64,000 nt of DNA from Priestia abyssalis (GCF_002019595.1 NZ_KV917369.1:1388417-1452416), one strand, 5' to 3'; shown: positions 1-8,964, numbered from the stretch's first letter. Program-made: numbers and translations. Notes: generated by a model from the sequence alone, not told the origin.

Positions 1-148
1 TCCTCCTGTACTTGTAGCAGATAGCCATAATCTTAAAAAGGAATTAGGATGGAAACCGCAATACAGCGATTTACAAACAATTATCCAAAGTGCCTGGAGA
101 TGGCATTTGGCCCACCCGAATGGCTATGAAAAAAAGCAGTTTGTTTAA
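1..148 (+). CDS. galE: UDP-glucose 4-epimerase, C-terminal end (partial)
   Basis: Only the last ~48 codons lie in the window, reading in frame from base 2 to the TAA at 146-148. The tail contains the blocks [11 protein letters not shown] and [14 protein letters not shown], the usual C-terminal signature of bacterial GalE, where a Trp-rich helix precedes His-Pro-Asn-Gly-Tyr. The family interconverts UDP-glucose and UDP-galactose using bound NAD in the cytosol, feeding cell-surface sugar synthesis. The active site and Rossmann fold lie outside the window and cannot be checked. No terminator hairpin is evident between it and the DedA gene about 115 bp downstream. Confidence 0.85.
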   Translation, partial: PPVLVADSHNLKKELGWKPQYSDLQTIIQSAWRWHLAHPNGYEKKQFV

Positions 149-262
149 ATAGGTTACTAGAGCTCATATATCATCGCTAAGCGGTAGAAGGGCGAATGTG
201 CTTTTACCGTTTTATCTATAGAGCGAGAGATAAAAAAACGAGAAGGCAAGGTGATAACGCTT

Positions 263-865
263 ATGGAAAGCGTCATACATGATATATTAATAGCGCTCAC
301 CAGCTTAGGTTATGCAGGGATTGCCATAGGATTAATGATCGAAGTGATTCCGAGCGAAATCGTATTAGCTTATGGCGGCTATATGGTTTCAAAAGGAACG
401 ATCAGCTTTATCGGAGCCATTATAGCTGGAGTCATAGGGGGAACGATTGCCCAGTGGTTTCTTTACTGGCTTGGTTACTATGGAGGACGTCCGTTTTTAG
501 ATAAGTATGGAAAGTATTTATTCATCCAAAAGCATCATATCGAAAAGGCGGAGAAGTGGTTTCAACGATATGGAGCCGGAGTCGTGTTTACTGCTCGTTT
601 TATTCCGGTCGTTCGACACGCGATTTCCATTCCTGCCGGTGCAGCCAAGATGCCTTTTATGAAATTTACAATATTGACGGTGTTGGCGATCATTCCATGG
701 TCTATTTTGTTTGTCTACCTGGGTACAAAACTGGGAAGTCACTGGGAGAATATCGAAAAAGTGGCAGGAACTTATACTACACCCAGTGTGATCATTTCCA
801 TGGTCATCATTATCCTTTACTTTGGCATGAAGAAATTACGAGCAATTAAAAGAAGTGCAGCTTAA
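263..865 (+). CDS. DedA-family membrane protein
   Basis: A 200-residue integral membrane protein of the DedA/SNARE-associated family, which in bacteria acts in lipid-carrier transport and membrane homeostasis. Supporting features are the early Glu (MIEVIPSEIVLAYGG), the amphipathic helix region and the motif FTARFIPVVRHAISIPAG, the conserved F-x-x-R-F-x-P-x-x-R...PAG block with its two key arginines. Four to five hydrophobic segments are visible. I chose the ATG at 263 rather than the GTG at 251 because the Shine-Dalgarno-like AAGGTGAT lies at a suitable distance only for the ATG and overlaps the GTG. The gene is followed at once by a structured repeat. The substrate cannot be assigned from sequence. 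Confidence 0.85.
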   Translation: MESVIHDILIALTSLGYAGIAIGLMIEVIPSEIVLAYGGYMVSKGTISFIGAIIAGVIGGTIAQWFLYWLGYYGGRPFLDKYGKYLFIQKHHIEKAEKWFQRYGAGVVFTARFIPVVRHAISIPAGAAKMPFMKFTILTVLAIIPWSILFVYLGTKLGSHWENIEKVAGTYTTPSVIISMVIIILYFGMKKLRAIKRSAA

Positions 866-882
866 ATAAAAACAGCTTGGTT

Positions 883-1039
883 CTATATAGATTGATTTAG
901 AAAATTCGACATGACCAAAGAACAGCCATGCCAAATTTTCTAGACCTATGCGGGCCAATTCAAGTGGTCTAAATAACCGATTGTGAATGTTCCTCGATCG
1001 AATGAAGCTGTGTCGAGTTATTTAGTGGAATGTATATAG
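883..1039 (+). repeat. TATATA-bounded hairpin repeat, copy A
   Basis: First of about eleven related copies. It starts CTATATAG, has a long hairpin with loop AAAGAAC, then the tail ATTCAAGTGGTCT, ATAACCGATTGTGAATG and TGTCGAGTTATT, and ends TGTATATAG. The arms of this copy contain several mismatches, so it looks older than copies B and D. It fills the gap between the DedA and glycosyltransferase genes. Confidence 0.85.
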
Positions 1040-1120
1040 TATAATTCTCAAATTTTATCAGACTATGAATGAAAATATAAGATTAGGATCCAATATGTTG
1101 AAAAGGAGTAGAAGCGAAAT

Positions 1121-3373
1121 ATGAATATGAAGGTTAAGGGAAGGGTTGATTTCTTCTTAGTCGGAATTATTATTTTATCATTTTTTCTGAACTTTTATCA
1201 GTTGAAAGATGCAGGGTCAAACACGTACTACACCGTAGCAGTTAAAAGTATGTTAACAGGCTTTCATACCTTTTTCTATGCATCCTTTGATCCAGCTGGA
1301 TTTATTACCGTAGATAAGCCTCCTGTAGCGTTATGGGTTCAAACCATCAGTGCTTATCTCTTTGGATTGAGCGATTTTAGTGTTCTCTTGCCTGAAGCGC
1401 TGGCAGGTGTGATTTCCGTTTGGTTGATGTATGTCATTGTTAAGCCTAAATTTGGCCGTATAGCTGCTTTAGTATCAAGCTTGGTATTAGCATGTTCGCC
1501 GATCTTTGTTGCCGTTGTCCGTACAAATAATGTAGACAGCATTCTTATTTTAACGTTATTGATTGCCACGTGGGCTTTAATGAAATCGGTGGAAAAACAA
1601 AAGGTTGGATGGCTGATTCTTAGTGTAGCACTTGTCGGTGTCGGCTTTAATATAAAAATGCTTCAAGCTTATATGGTATTGCCCGCTTTTTATCTTTTTT
1701 ACTTGATTGCTGTAAAGGTCAAGTGGACAAAACGTATTGTTCATCTGGTGATGGCTACTATTGTATTGGCTTCGGTTTCCTTGTCATGGCCGTTGGTCGT
1801 TGAGTTTACACCTGAAGATGAACGTCCTTATATTGGGGGAAGCGAGACCAATTCCGCTATTGAACTTGCCCTTGGATATAATGGGATTTCCCGTCTAACG
1901 GGGCAAAATGGACCTGGTGGCGGCGGTCCGCAGGGAACGGGCCAACAGGATGATAAGCAACAAAATCAACAAGAGGATAACAGTCAACAAGGTAACCAAC
2001 AAAATAACAATCAACAAGACGGAAGCCAATTAGATGGAAATCAGCAGGGGAATCTTCCTCCTGGTTTGCAAAACATGGATCCTGATGAATTAGAAGAATT
2101 GCAGGGACAGTTTGGGAATGGCGACTCTCCTGGAAATATGCGAGATGACGGCCGCGGCGGCCAAGGTCAGGGAATGAGCGGCATGTTTGGAACAGGAGAT
2201 CCCGGAGTATTGCGGCTTTTTTCTACAGAGTTATCAGGACAAATCAGCTTTTTACTTCCTTTTGTCCTATTTGGGGTAATTGCGCTTTCGGTACAGTTTT
2301 TTAGAAAAAGAGAATGGAGCATACAGCATAAATTCGCTCTGTTTTGGGTAACATGGCTTATTCCAATGATGGTATTTTTCAGTGTGGCCAAGTTTTTCCA
2401 CCAATATTACTTAAGCATGATGGGGCCTGCTATTGCAGCACTCGTTGGAATCGGTTGGACTGTTTTATGGAATCAATTTAAGGAGAAAAAAGGCTGGGAA
2501 AGCTGGTTGCTTCCTGTATCTGTCTTGGCAACCTTCTTGTTTGAAGCCTTAATTATTTACCAAAATAAAGATTCTGTTTCCCAAGGCTGGCTGGCGGGAG
2601 CTGTAGCTGCAGGAATCTTCTTTTTTGTAATTTTAGTTGTCATGAAAAAGAAAGAAAAAATGTCCTATTATCTTTCCATTGCCGGGGTGCTTGCCCTTCT
2701 TGTCATTCCTTTATATTGGACATGGATTACCATTCATAAAGAAGGAAATTCAATGACACCAATTGCCGGTCCAAGCAATGAGTTTGGAAGAATGATGGGC
2801 GCTAATATGGGAGGATCGAACGAAGGACCAGATGGAGATATGCAAATGCCGAACGGTGGACCTGGAGGACAATCAGACGGCGGTGCAAACCTTTCAGAAG
2901 GCGGCTCGAACAACAGTCAAAATGACGAAAATACAGATTCAGTAACAAGGCCGGATAACAGTCAGCCTGGAGGCCAAGGCAGAGGCCAAATGGAAACTCT
3001 GGATACTAAATTGCTTTCCTATCTGGAGGAAAACTATGATGGAGAGAAATGGTTTTTAGCCGTACCTAGTGCACAATCAGCCTATTCATTTATGCTGAAT
3101 ACAGATTATGCAGTCATGGCAATGGGCGGATTTTCAGGATCGGATCAGGTCCTCACTTCGGAAAAACTAGAAGAAATGACGAAAAACGGAGAAGTAAAAT
3201 ATTTCTTAATTGGTGGTGACGGAAGACCGGGCCAAAGCGAATCAGCTACCGAATGGATTAAAGAGAATTGTGAAGAAGTACCAAGTAGTGAGTGGCAATC
3301 TGAACAGCAAACGGACAGCCAGCAGCCATTCAATATGAATCAAACAATGAAAGTGTATAAATATAAAGGATAA
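1121..3373 (+). CDS. GT39-type membrane glycosyltransferase with Gln/Gly-rich loops (YkcB/YycA-like)
   Basis: A 750-residue polytopic protein resembling the ArnT/PMT-type glycosyltransferases (B. subtilis YkcB/YycA group) that use polyprenyl-phosphate sugars at the outer membrane face. The N-terminal region has the expected order: first TM helix, a loop with YYTVAVKSML, then FDPAGFITVDKPPVALWVQ, which carries the conserved Asp-Lys-Pro-Pro. About eleven hydrophobic segments follow. Two long low-complexity inserts, roughly residues 260-355 and 555-630, are rich in Gln/Asn/Gly/Pro and divide the membrane part; both would be outside the membrane. The C-terminal ~110 residues form a soluble domain with the block FLAVPSAQSAYSFML, also seen in this subgroup. 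AAAAGGAG precedes the ATG by 12-13 bases. The acceptor (teichoic acid or protein) is unknown, and no partner glycosyltransferase is adjacent. Confidence 0.82.
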   Translation: MNMKVKGRVDFFLVGIIILSFFLNFYQLKDAGSNTYYTVAVKSMLTGFHTFFYASFDPAGFITVDKPPVALWVQTISAYLFGLSDFSVLLPEALAGVISVWLMYVIVKPKFGRIAALVSSLVLACSPIFVAVVRTNNVDSILILTLLIATWALMKSVEKQKVGWLILSVALVGVGFNIKMLQAYMVLPAFYLFYLIAVKVKWTKRIVHLVMATIVLASVSLSWPLVVEFTPEDERPYIGGSETNSAIELALGYNGISRLTGQNGPGGGGPQGTGQQDDKQQNQQEDNSQQGNQQNNNQQDGSQLDGNQQGNLPPGLQNMDPDELEELQGQFGNGDSPGNMRDDGRGGQGQGMSGMFGTGDPGVLRLFSTELSGQISFLLPFVLFGVIALSVQFFRKREWSIQHKFALFWVTWLIPMMVFFSVAKFFHQYYLSMMGPAIAALVGIGWTVLWNQFKEKKGWESWLLPVSVLATFLFEALIIYQNKDSVSQGWLAGAVAAGIFFFVILVVMKKKEKMSYYLSIAGVLALLVIPLYWTWITIHKEGNSMTPIAGPSNEFGRMMGANMGGSNEGPDGDMQMPNGGPGGQSDGGANLSEGGSNNSQNDENTDSVTRPDNSQPGGQGRGQMETLDTKLLSYLEENYDGEKWFLAVPSAQSAYSFMLNTDYAVMAMGGFSGSDQVLTSEKLEEMTKNGEVKYFLIGGDGRPGQSESATEWIKENCEEVPSSEWQSEQQTDSQQPFNMNQTMKVYKYKG

Positions 3374-3381
3374 AAAGGGGG

Positions 3382-3590
3382 CTATATAGATCGATTTAGA
3401 AAATTCGATATAGCCAAAGAACGGCTATGTCGAATTTTCTAGACCTAAGCGGCTGTCACCCCCCCTTGCGGGGTTGGCACCATCCGCATAGGTGAACCTT
3501 TGAGGGTAAATTCAAGTGGTCTGAATAACCAATTGTGAATGTCCCTCGATCGAATGAAGCTGTGTCGAGTTATTAAGTGAAATGTATATA
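3382..3590 (+). repeat. TATATA-bounded hairpin repeat, copy B (with second hairpin)
   Basis: This copy begins CTATATAG eight bases after the glycosyltransferase stop. Hairpin 1 has arms of about 19 bp with one G-U pair. Relative to other copies the loop-proximal pairs read TATAGCC/GGCTATG rather than CATGACC/GGTCATG, a compensatory change. A second GC-rich hairpin is inserted near 3447-3500 (AAGCGGCTGTCACC with CCGCATAGG after a run of C). It may also serve as the terminator of the upstream gene, but that is inference. Confidence 0.88.
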
Positions 3591-3743
3591 AATATACTCG
3601 TAAGTGCTAAATTTTGAATCAGAGCTTTATTTCATCAATTTTTCATTTTCTTTTACTAAGATTTTACTCATCAAATAATTAGAAGAATTTAATTTAATTC
3701 TAAAAAAAATGTATAATGTAAAAAACTCAAAGGAGAATTAACA

Positions 3744-4403
3744 GTGGAAAGCACTACGCTTATCTATATTTATCTGGCTATAGCGTTGGTTACTAGCCAA
3801 ATGCCTGTTCTGGGAGTTTATACTGCCCTTTGCAACACGCTGCTTCATGAGGTGTTTCATGTAATTTGTGCGGCTTGTTTAAGTGGGAGGGTAGTGCATA
3901 AAATTACATTAAACAAGGATGCTTCAGGGCTGGCGGTAACTAGTGTAAATTCCAGATTCGCAAGAGTACTGATCTTTTATGCCGGCTATACAGGCTCCTC
4001 GTTAACGGCGATAGCCTTGTTTTATTTAGTGAACAAAGGTCACTTTAATACCATCATTTACTTTTTCATCACTCTCGCAGTCATTTCAGTATTATTATGG
4101 GTACGCAATTTTTATGGGTTTTTATGGGCAATATCATTTATTTCTTTATTAGGTTTTATGGTTTATAAAAAGTATGAAATAGTGATTATGCATACGAGTA
4201 TCTTCTTATCGTCAGTTGTGCTCCTTCAATCGATATTTACTGCTTTTACCGTATGTAAGCTAAGCTTCACTCAACGTAAAGATGCTGGAGATGCCACAAG
4301 TCTTGCGCAAACGACTCTTATTCCTGCAGCAGTCTGGGGAACTGTATTTTTTGGTCAATCACTCTATGCCGGGTATTTTGTAATGAAAAACTTTTTAATA
4401 TAG
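3744..4403 (+). CDS. M50B-like membrane metallopeptidase
   Basis: A 219-residue protein with about six hydrophobic segments and an HExxH zinc motif (LLHEVFHVICAACLSG) close to residue 35, the arrangement of the peptidase M50B family of intramembrane metalloproteases. Such enzymes cleave substrates within or next to the membrane; the small M50B-like group is poorly characterised. A third zinc ligand cannot be placed with certainty. The start is a GTG with AAAGGAG about nine bases upstream. The gene stands alone between repeat B and a strong hairpin terminator, so context gives no clue to the substrate. An inactive membrane protein with a chance HEVFH is possible but less likely given the membrane-embedded position. 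Confidence 0.65.
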   Translation: MESTTLIYIYLAIALVTSQMPVLGVYTALCNTLLHEVFHVICAACLSGRVVHKITLNKDASGLAVTSVNSRFARVLIFYAGYTGSSLTAIALFYLVNKGHFNTIIYFFITLAVISVLLWVRNFYGFLWAISFISLLGFMVYKKYEIVIMHTSIFLSSVVLLQSIFTAFTVCKLSFTQRKDAGDATSLAQTTLIPAAVWGTVFFGQSLYAGYFVMKNFLI

Positions 4404-4412
4404 CTTGTAATG

Positions 4413-4449
4413 AAAGCGTAAGGTTAGCAATAACACCTTACGCTTTTTT
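4413..4449 (+). terminator. Rho-independent terminator after the M50B-like gene
   Basis: Inverted repeat AAGCGTAAGGT / ACCTTACGCTT with an eight-base loop followed by a T tract. It also separates the peptidase gene from the insertion sequence that reads toward it. Confidence 0.85.
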
Positions 4450-4486
4450 ATTTTTCTTCGTAATCTATATAAGTTGAATTTATCTT

Positions 4487-5053
4487 TTACAATCGAATAC
4501 ACAATCGATCAATCACTTTTCTAGGGGAGTCATTTAGCTCACGAATAAAAGCTTGCACATTTCTTCGAATCTCTTTGACAGAGGAATAAAAAAGGTTATT
4601 AATCACGTCTGATTTGAGCCATTTCCATAATCCTTCAATGAGATTTAACTCAGGACTGTAAGGTGGTAAAAAGACCAATTCTAAACGATGTTGGTGGCTA
4701 CGCAAAAAAGGTTCAATCAGCTTCGCATGATGAATACGGGCATTATCTAACACCATAACAATTTTCCCGGTTGGATAATGTTTCAATACCTTTTGAAGAA
4801 AACGAAGAAACGCTTCGGCATCGTATCGTTCTTCTTCTACACAAAGCACATCTCCCGTTTCATAATTAAGTGTACCGATGAGTTTGACACCCTGATGCTT
4901 TCCATAAGTCGGAATGATTCGCTGCTTGCCTTTTAAAAACCATGTGTATTGAAGAGCTTGGTAATCCCGAATCATCGACTCATCTTGAAAGAGAAGATGG
5001 TCAATCTCCTCATTTAAGAGTTTTTTTATAGGCAGGGAATGTCTCTTCCACAA
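4487..5053 (-). CDS. IS630 transposase, C-terminal DDE part (second frame)
   Basis: The 188-residue catalytic half of an IS630-type transposase. Visible DDE landmarks are FQDESMIRDYQ (first Asp-Glu), VLDNARIHH (second Asp) and PPYSPELNLIEGLWKWLK (final Glu), the usual spacing for the D-D-E triad of this family. The frame overlaps ORF 1 by 44 bases. Alignment with full-length relatives joins ORF 1 near PAYKK to KKLLNEEIDHLL here, so the native protein probably arises by a +1 shift at the A7 run around 5023-5029 (minus strand TATAAAAAAACTC). An independent start at 5053 is possible but would make only the catalytic part. Confidence 0.8.
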   Translation of the reverse strand: MWKRHSLPIKKLLNEEIDHLLFQDESMIRDYQALQYTWFLKGKQRIIPTYGKHQGVKLIGTLNYETGDVLCVEEERYDAEAFLRFLQKVLKHYPTGKIVMVLDNARIHHAKLIEPFLRSHQHRLELVFLPPYSPELNLIEGLWKWLKSDVINNLFYSSVKEIRRNVQAFIRELNDSPRKVIDRLCIRL

Positions 5054-5531
5054 ACTCTTTTTGTTTCAACGGGTCCGCTTTTGCCAGCGTATAAGTCGGT
5101 TTGGTATAACTAAGGCCTAAATCGTGTAAAAGCCGAGAAACACCACGAAGAGTATACGGTTGGTTCCATGTTTTCTCGATAAATGAAGCAATGATCTTTA
5201 ACGTCCAATTATGCTTAGCTGGGAAGCCAACATCTACGGGAAGTTTGGTCGTAATCACTTGAGCCAATTCCTGTTCTTGGTCGGGAGTTAATTTGCGTGG
5301 GGCTCCAGGTGATTGTCCCATGGTTAAGCCATCTAGTCCTTTTTCTTCGTAGGCATTCACGTAGTTATAGATGGTTTTTTCGGAACGCCCAATCATGGTT
5401 GTGATGTCTTTTTTAGAGTAGCCTTGTAAATAAAAATAGATCGCTTGATAACGTTCATACATTCGTTTATCTTTGGTCGTTTTCATCGCTGTAAGCAAGG
5501 TTTCGATTTCATGTTGACGTGAATGGGTCAT
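5010..5531 (-). CDS. IS630 transposase, N-terminal HTH part (first frame)
   Basis: The 173-residue N-terminal half. It contains two helix-turn-helix regions: the block GYSKKDITTMIGRSEKTIYN followed by a winged segment with LTPDQEQELAQVI, and the repeat unit WTLKIIASFIEKTW...LRGVSRLLHDLGLSYTKP typical of IS630-group DNA-binding domains. It ends at a TGA just after the A7 run, where the DDE frame takes over. The split into HTH and DDE frames is common in this IS family, so this is probably a working element rather than a decayed one. Confidence 0.82.
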   Translation of the reverse strand: MTHSRQHEIETLLTAMKTTKDKRMYERYQAIYFYLQGYSKKDITTMIGRSEKTIYNYVNAYEEKGLDGLTMGQSPGAPRKLTPDQEQELAQVITTKLPVDVGFPAKHNWTLKIIASFIEKTWNQPYTLRGVSRLLHDLGLSYTKPTYTLAKADPLKQKEFVEETFPAYKKTLK

Positions 5532-5831
5532 CTCGTTCCTCTCCGTTCATTGGTAAGTGTTACCCTTATACTTCAACAGAGAGTGATTGTAATCCTTTAA
5601 TTCAACTTATATAGCATGCATGAGAGGTATTTGTTCCTGGCGCTGCTTATTCACGTATTTACAAGTTATTTTTACCGTATTTTACCATACATTTCGAAGG
5701 GAGGTTTTCGTTTTTTTCACTGAAATTTCATTGAAACCTATTAAGCTTTTCCTAGTGAAGCCAAACGTATGACAAAAGAGGTCACAGTAGGCTTACCTTA
5801 TTGTAAGAATAGAAAAAGGATGGGTGATAGT

Positions 5832-7361
5832 ATGGGTATGGCCATTGGAATAGATTTAGGAACGAGCAATTGTACCGCTGCTATTTACCGTAAAGGGAAG
5901 ATAGAAAGCATTCCGATTGAAGGAAGAAAAATTTTGCCGTCCGTTGTATCTTGCAAAGATGACGGCCGCATTTTGGTAGGAGGGGCAGCAAAATCCCGGC
6001 TTTATATAGATCCAGAAAACACTGTGGCTTCCTCTAAGCGGTTTATCGGTGATCCGGGTAAAGTTTACCATATTCAACATAAAACACTGACTCCTGTTGA
6101 CATAGCACAAGAAATTCTTCAAAAAATCAAACAAGAAGCAAGCAGCTATTTGGGGGAGGAGGTAACAGATGCCGTGATTACAATTCCCGCCTATTTTACG
6201 GAGGAGCAGCGGGAGGCGACAAAAAAAGCGGGTGAACGAGCCGGGTTAAATGTACTTCGCCTTCTTGCAGAGCCGACGGCTGCAGCGATTGCCTATGGCC
6301 TCGATAAAGAGCGTAATCAAACCATCATGGTATACGACTTAGGAGGCGGCACATTTGATGTGTCCATCTTAAAAGTAGAAAACAATTCATTTAAAGTCAT
6401 CGCGGTGGACGGAGACGCCATGCTTGGCGGTGATGATGTGGATGAACTGATTGTGCAGCATTTGCTCAATAAAATAAAGACAGCAGCAGGATCTAATCAA
6501 TCCGTTCAAGGCTCCCTTTCGCTGCAGAGAATCAAGGAAGCTGCTGAAGAAGCCAAAAAAGAATTGTCGGAAAGTGATGTAGTGGACATTTCGCTTCCTG
6601 ATATCTTTGGCATTCATATTGAGGAAGAGCTGGACATTGAAATCTTCAATCACATGATTGAGCCATTATTACATCGTACCATTCATAAAATCGAAGAAGT
6701 ACTGCAATCAGCAGGATTGACCAAAAGAGAGATCAGCAGAGTGATTCTTGTAGGCGGCTCAACTCGAATGAAGGCTGTCCAGGAAGCGGTGACAGAACAA
6801 ATAAAGAAACCATATATCGCAGATAATGTCGATGAAGTTGTGGCATATGGTGCAGCTATTATGGCGGCTAATTTATCGGTACCTGATTTAGATTCGACAC
6901 CTGTTCCAATCATAGTAGAAGAAGTGACGGCCCACTCATTTGGAGTGGACATGATTGACACAAGTGATCATCGATTAAAGGTGTTCCATTTAATCAAGAA
7001 GAATACAAGGCTCCCTTGTACAGGTGCTACGATTGGTTCAACGCTAAGACCTTACCAGCCGTCCATTCGGGCAGGAGTATTCCGCACAGAGTCAATCATG
7101 CCGGCTGAGGAAGCGAAGCTTGGAGAATTACATTTGCCTGTCAGTATTCGTCCGTATCACGTAAGTGTTGTCTCATTATTTGAGCTGGATGAAGATGGTA
7201 TTTTGACCTTTTCAACCGCTGAAATCGCAAAAGGTTCTCCGCTTCTTTCTTCCTACAGGAAAAACAAAGAAGTCGACCTACAGCTTCTGCACTCGATGAT
7301 TCATCAAGGGGAGATTGTTCCCCAAAAAATCGTAATTGATACCAAAAAAACGGAGGTTTAA
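5832..7361 (+). CDS. Hsp70-family ATPase 1 (lidless DnaK-like)
   Basis: A 509-residue Hsp70 homologue, first gene of the operon. The nucleotide-binding domain is complete: phosphate-1 loop GIDLGTSN, SSKRFIG with the catalytic Lys, VITIPAYFTEEQREATKKAG, AEPTAAAIAYG, DLGGGTFDVSI and adenosine loop LVGGSTRM. After about residue 375 the canonical DnaK linker (VLLLDV type) is missing; PVPIIVEEVTAHSFGVDM stands in its place, followed by a divergent beta domain of ~130 residues. There is no helical lid, which explains the length against ~610 for DnaK. I start at 5832 because the longer frame from 5769 adds a stretch without Hsp70 similarity and has a poor ribosome site. Expected role: ATP-dependent client binding in the cytosol. 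The client is unknown. The next gene follows after 3 bases. Confidence 0.85.
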   Translation: MGMAIGIDLGTSNCTAAIYRKGKIESIPIEGRKILPSVVSCKDDGRILVGGAAKSRLYIDPENTVASSKRFIGDPGKVYHIQHKTLTPVDIAQEILQKIKQEASSYLGEEVTDAVITIPAYFTEEQREATKKAGERAGLNVLRLLAEPTAAAIAYGLDKERNQTIMVYDLGGGTFDVSILKVENNSFKVIAVDGDAMLGGDDVDELIVQHLLNKIKTAAGSNQSVQGSLSLQRIKEAAEEAKKELSESDVVDISLPDIFGIHIEEELDIEIFNHMIEPLLHRTIHKIEEVLQSAGLTKREISRVILVGGSTRMKAVQEAVTEQIKKPYIADNVDEVVAYGAAIMAANLSVPDLDSTPVPIIVEEVTAHSFGVDMIDTSDHRLKVFHLIKKNTRLPCTGATIGSTLRPYQPSIRAGVFRTESIMPAEEAKLGELHLPVSIRPYHVSVVSLFELDEDGILTFSTAEIAKGSPLLSSYRKNKEVDLQLLHSMIHQGEIVPQKIVIDTKKTEV

Positions 7362-7364
7362 CGA

Positions 7365-8954
7365 ATGACGATTATTGAAAAAAATAGCCCATATGTATTG
7401 GGCATCGATTTAGGCACATCCAATTCAGCGGTTTCCATATATCGTAAAGGAAAACCGCATATTATCAAATTGGGGAAGGAAAGCACGATTCCGTCTGTTG
7501 TCGGTTTTCGTTCTGAAGAAGATATTCAAATCGGAGAAGCTGCAAAACGAAGAATTCTCATTGATCCTGAGCATACAGTTTCATTCATTAAACGTGAAAT
7601 GGGAACAGAGTGGAGACATGAGTTCTTTGGTAAAAGTTATCGTCCTGAAGATATTTCAGCAGAAATTTTATCGAAACTGAAAGAATATGTCATGGATCAA
7701 GAAGAGGTAGATTTAAAAGGAACACCAGCATATGCCGTCATTTGTGTTCCCGCCAATTTTGATGACAATAAAAAGCGCGCTACAAGAGAAGCAGCTGAGT
7801 TAGCCGGTCTTCACGTTACGTATTTATTGGAGGAACCTGTTGCGGCGGCCATTGCCTATGGCATGGAAACAGGGCGGAACCAAACGATTATGGTGTATGA
7901 TCTCGGAGGCGGTACGTTTGATGTATCTATTTTAAAAGTAGATAGTGTATCAGAGGAAGACCAGGCTGTATTTACGATCCTTTCAAAAGAAGGGGAACCA
8001 AAGCTTGGCGGCTATGATATTGACAGAGTCATGATGAAACTTGCAGCAGAGGATTTTAAACAAAAAAGCAAGCTTGATTTATTTGATTTAGAAGCAGACC
8101 AGGGAGTATCCGCTGCAGACTTGCTGGAAGCGCAGCAAAAATTACAAGAAGCGTGTGAACAGGCGAAAAAAGAGTTGTCTGAAACGGATATAGCGGTGCT
8201 GGAGATCGCCAATGTGATTAAAGATGAATTTGGCGTTATCCATCATATCGAGTATGAATTAACAAGAGAGGCATTTGAAGCAGCCATCAATCCGTTAATT
8301 GAACAGACCATCCATACAGTGAAGCGAGCGATTGAAAATGCGAAGCTTGATATTCGTGATATTTCGCGAGTCATTTTAGTGGGAGGGTCTTCCCGCATTC
8401 CTTTAGTCAGCCAAAAAATTAAACAGCTATTGAATAAAGAACCGTATGCCAATATCGATCCAGATACGGTAGTAGCGCAAGGGGCAGCCATTTTCGGGGC
8501 AAGCCTTGGAGTTCCGACTGACAAGCTGGACGAAACAAATGAGGTTGAACAAGAAGATAAGCCGAATACCGAGATTGAAATGAATAATATTGTTACCCAC
8601 CATCTCGGTATTGAAATTCGCGGCGGGCGTTTCAATTCAATTATTGAAAAAGGAGTGGAGCTAACGAAAGAACATCCGATTGTGTCGATGGAGAAAATTT
8701 ACAGCACACCGGAAGATGATATGACAGAGATGCGAATTTCCGTTTTCCAGACCTCCGACATCGTTGAATACGTTAGTGATCAACAATGTGTTTGTATTGG
8801 AGAGTTCTTTCTGACTGGAATCCCGCCGGCACCAAAAGGCACACATCGTATCACGGTCCGATTCGAAGTGAATCAGCAAAATGAGGTCATCGTCACAGCT
8901 GCATTGAAAGGGGAAGAAGGAATCACAAGTCAAATGACTATTCAAAGAGACTAG
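7365..8954 (+). CDS. Hsp70-family ATPase 2 (lidless DnaK-like)
   Basis: A 529-residue Hsp70 homologue, with CGGAGG eight to nine bases before the ATG and only 3 bases after the first. ATPase motifs are intact: GIDLGTSNS, FIKREMG with the catalytic Lys, VICVPANFDDNKKRATREAAELAGL, EEPVAAAIAYG, DLGGGTFDVSI and LVGGSSRIP. The substrate-like region begins near THHLGIEIRGGRFNSIIEKG and retains a recognisable beta domain (FLTGIPPAPKGTHRITVRFEV, matching the IPPAPRG block of DnaK). No lid follows. An acidic spacer rich in Glu/Asp precedes the beta domain where DnaK has its hydrophobic linker. Of the three paralogues this one has the most DnaK-like substrate region. Confidence 0.87.
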   Translation: MTIIEKNSPYVLGIDLGTSNSAVSIYRKGKPHIIKLGKESTIPSVVGFRSEEDIQIGEAAKRRILIDPEHTVSFIKREMGTEWRHEFFGKSYRPEDISAEILSKLKEYVMDQEEVDLKGTPAYAVICVPANFDDNKKRATREAAELAGLHVTYLLEEPVAAAIAYGMETGRNQTIMVYDLGGGTFDVSILKVDSVSEEDQAVFTILSKEGEPKLGGYDIDRVMMKLAAEDFKQKSKLDLFDLEADQGVSAADLLEAQQKLQEACEQAKKELSETDIAVLEIANVIKDEFGVIHHIEYELTREAFEAAINPLIEQTIHTVKRAIENAKLDIRDISRVILVGGSSRIPLVSQKIKQLLNKEPYANIDPDTVVAQGAAIFGASLGVPTDKLDETNEVEQEDKPNTEIEMNNIVTHHLGIEIRGGRFNSIIEKGVELTKEHPIVSMEKIYSTPEDDMTEMRISVFQTSDIVEYVSDQQCVCIGEFFLTGIPPAPKGTHRITVRFEVNQQNEVIVTAALKGEEGITSQMTIQRD

Positions 8955-8964
8955 GAGTTTTAGC

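Larger units (their letters stand above)
4468..5611 (-). mobile_element. IS630-family insertion sequence
   Basis: A complete element of about 1.14 kb. Its ends carry inverted repeats: TATAAGTTGAATT at the left (from 4468) and AATTCAACTTATA at the right (to 5611). Both are flanked by TA, the duplicated target expected of IS630/Tc1-type elements; removing the element restores C-TA-G. It encodes a transposase split over two reading frames on the minus strand. Only one copy lies in this window. It sits between the M50B-like gene and the Hsp70 operon, so it may have displaced the operon's original upstream control region, though its orientation is away from the operon. Confidence 0.85.

Noticed and set aside
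5700..5770. Sigma-W promoter (TGAAAC ... CGTA) before the Hsp70 operon
   Set aside because: Both motifs occur but 28 bases apart, not ~16; no CIRCE or CtsR box either.
8243..8635. 130-codon antisense ORF within Hsp70-2
   Set aside because: A shadow of the conserved Hsp70 coding strand; Ser-rich composition typical of antisense frames.
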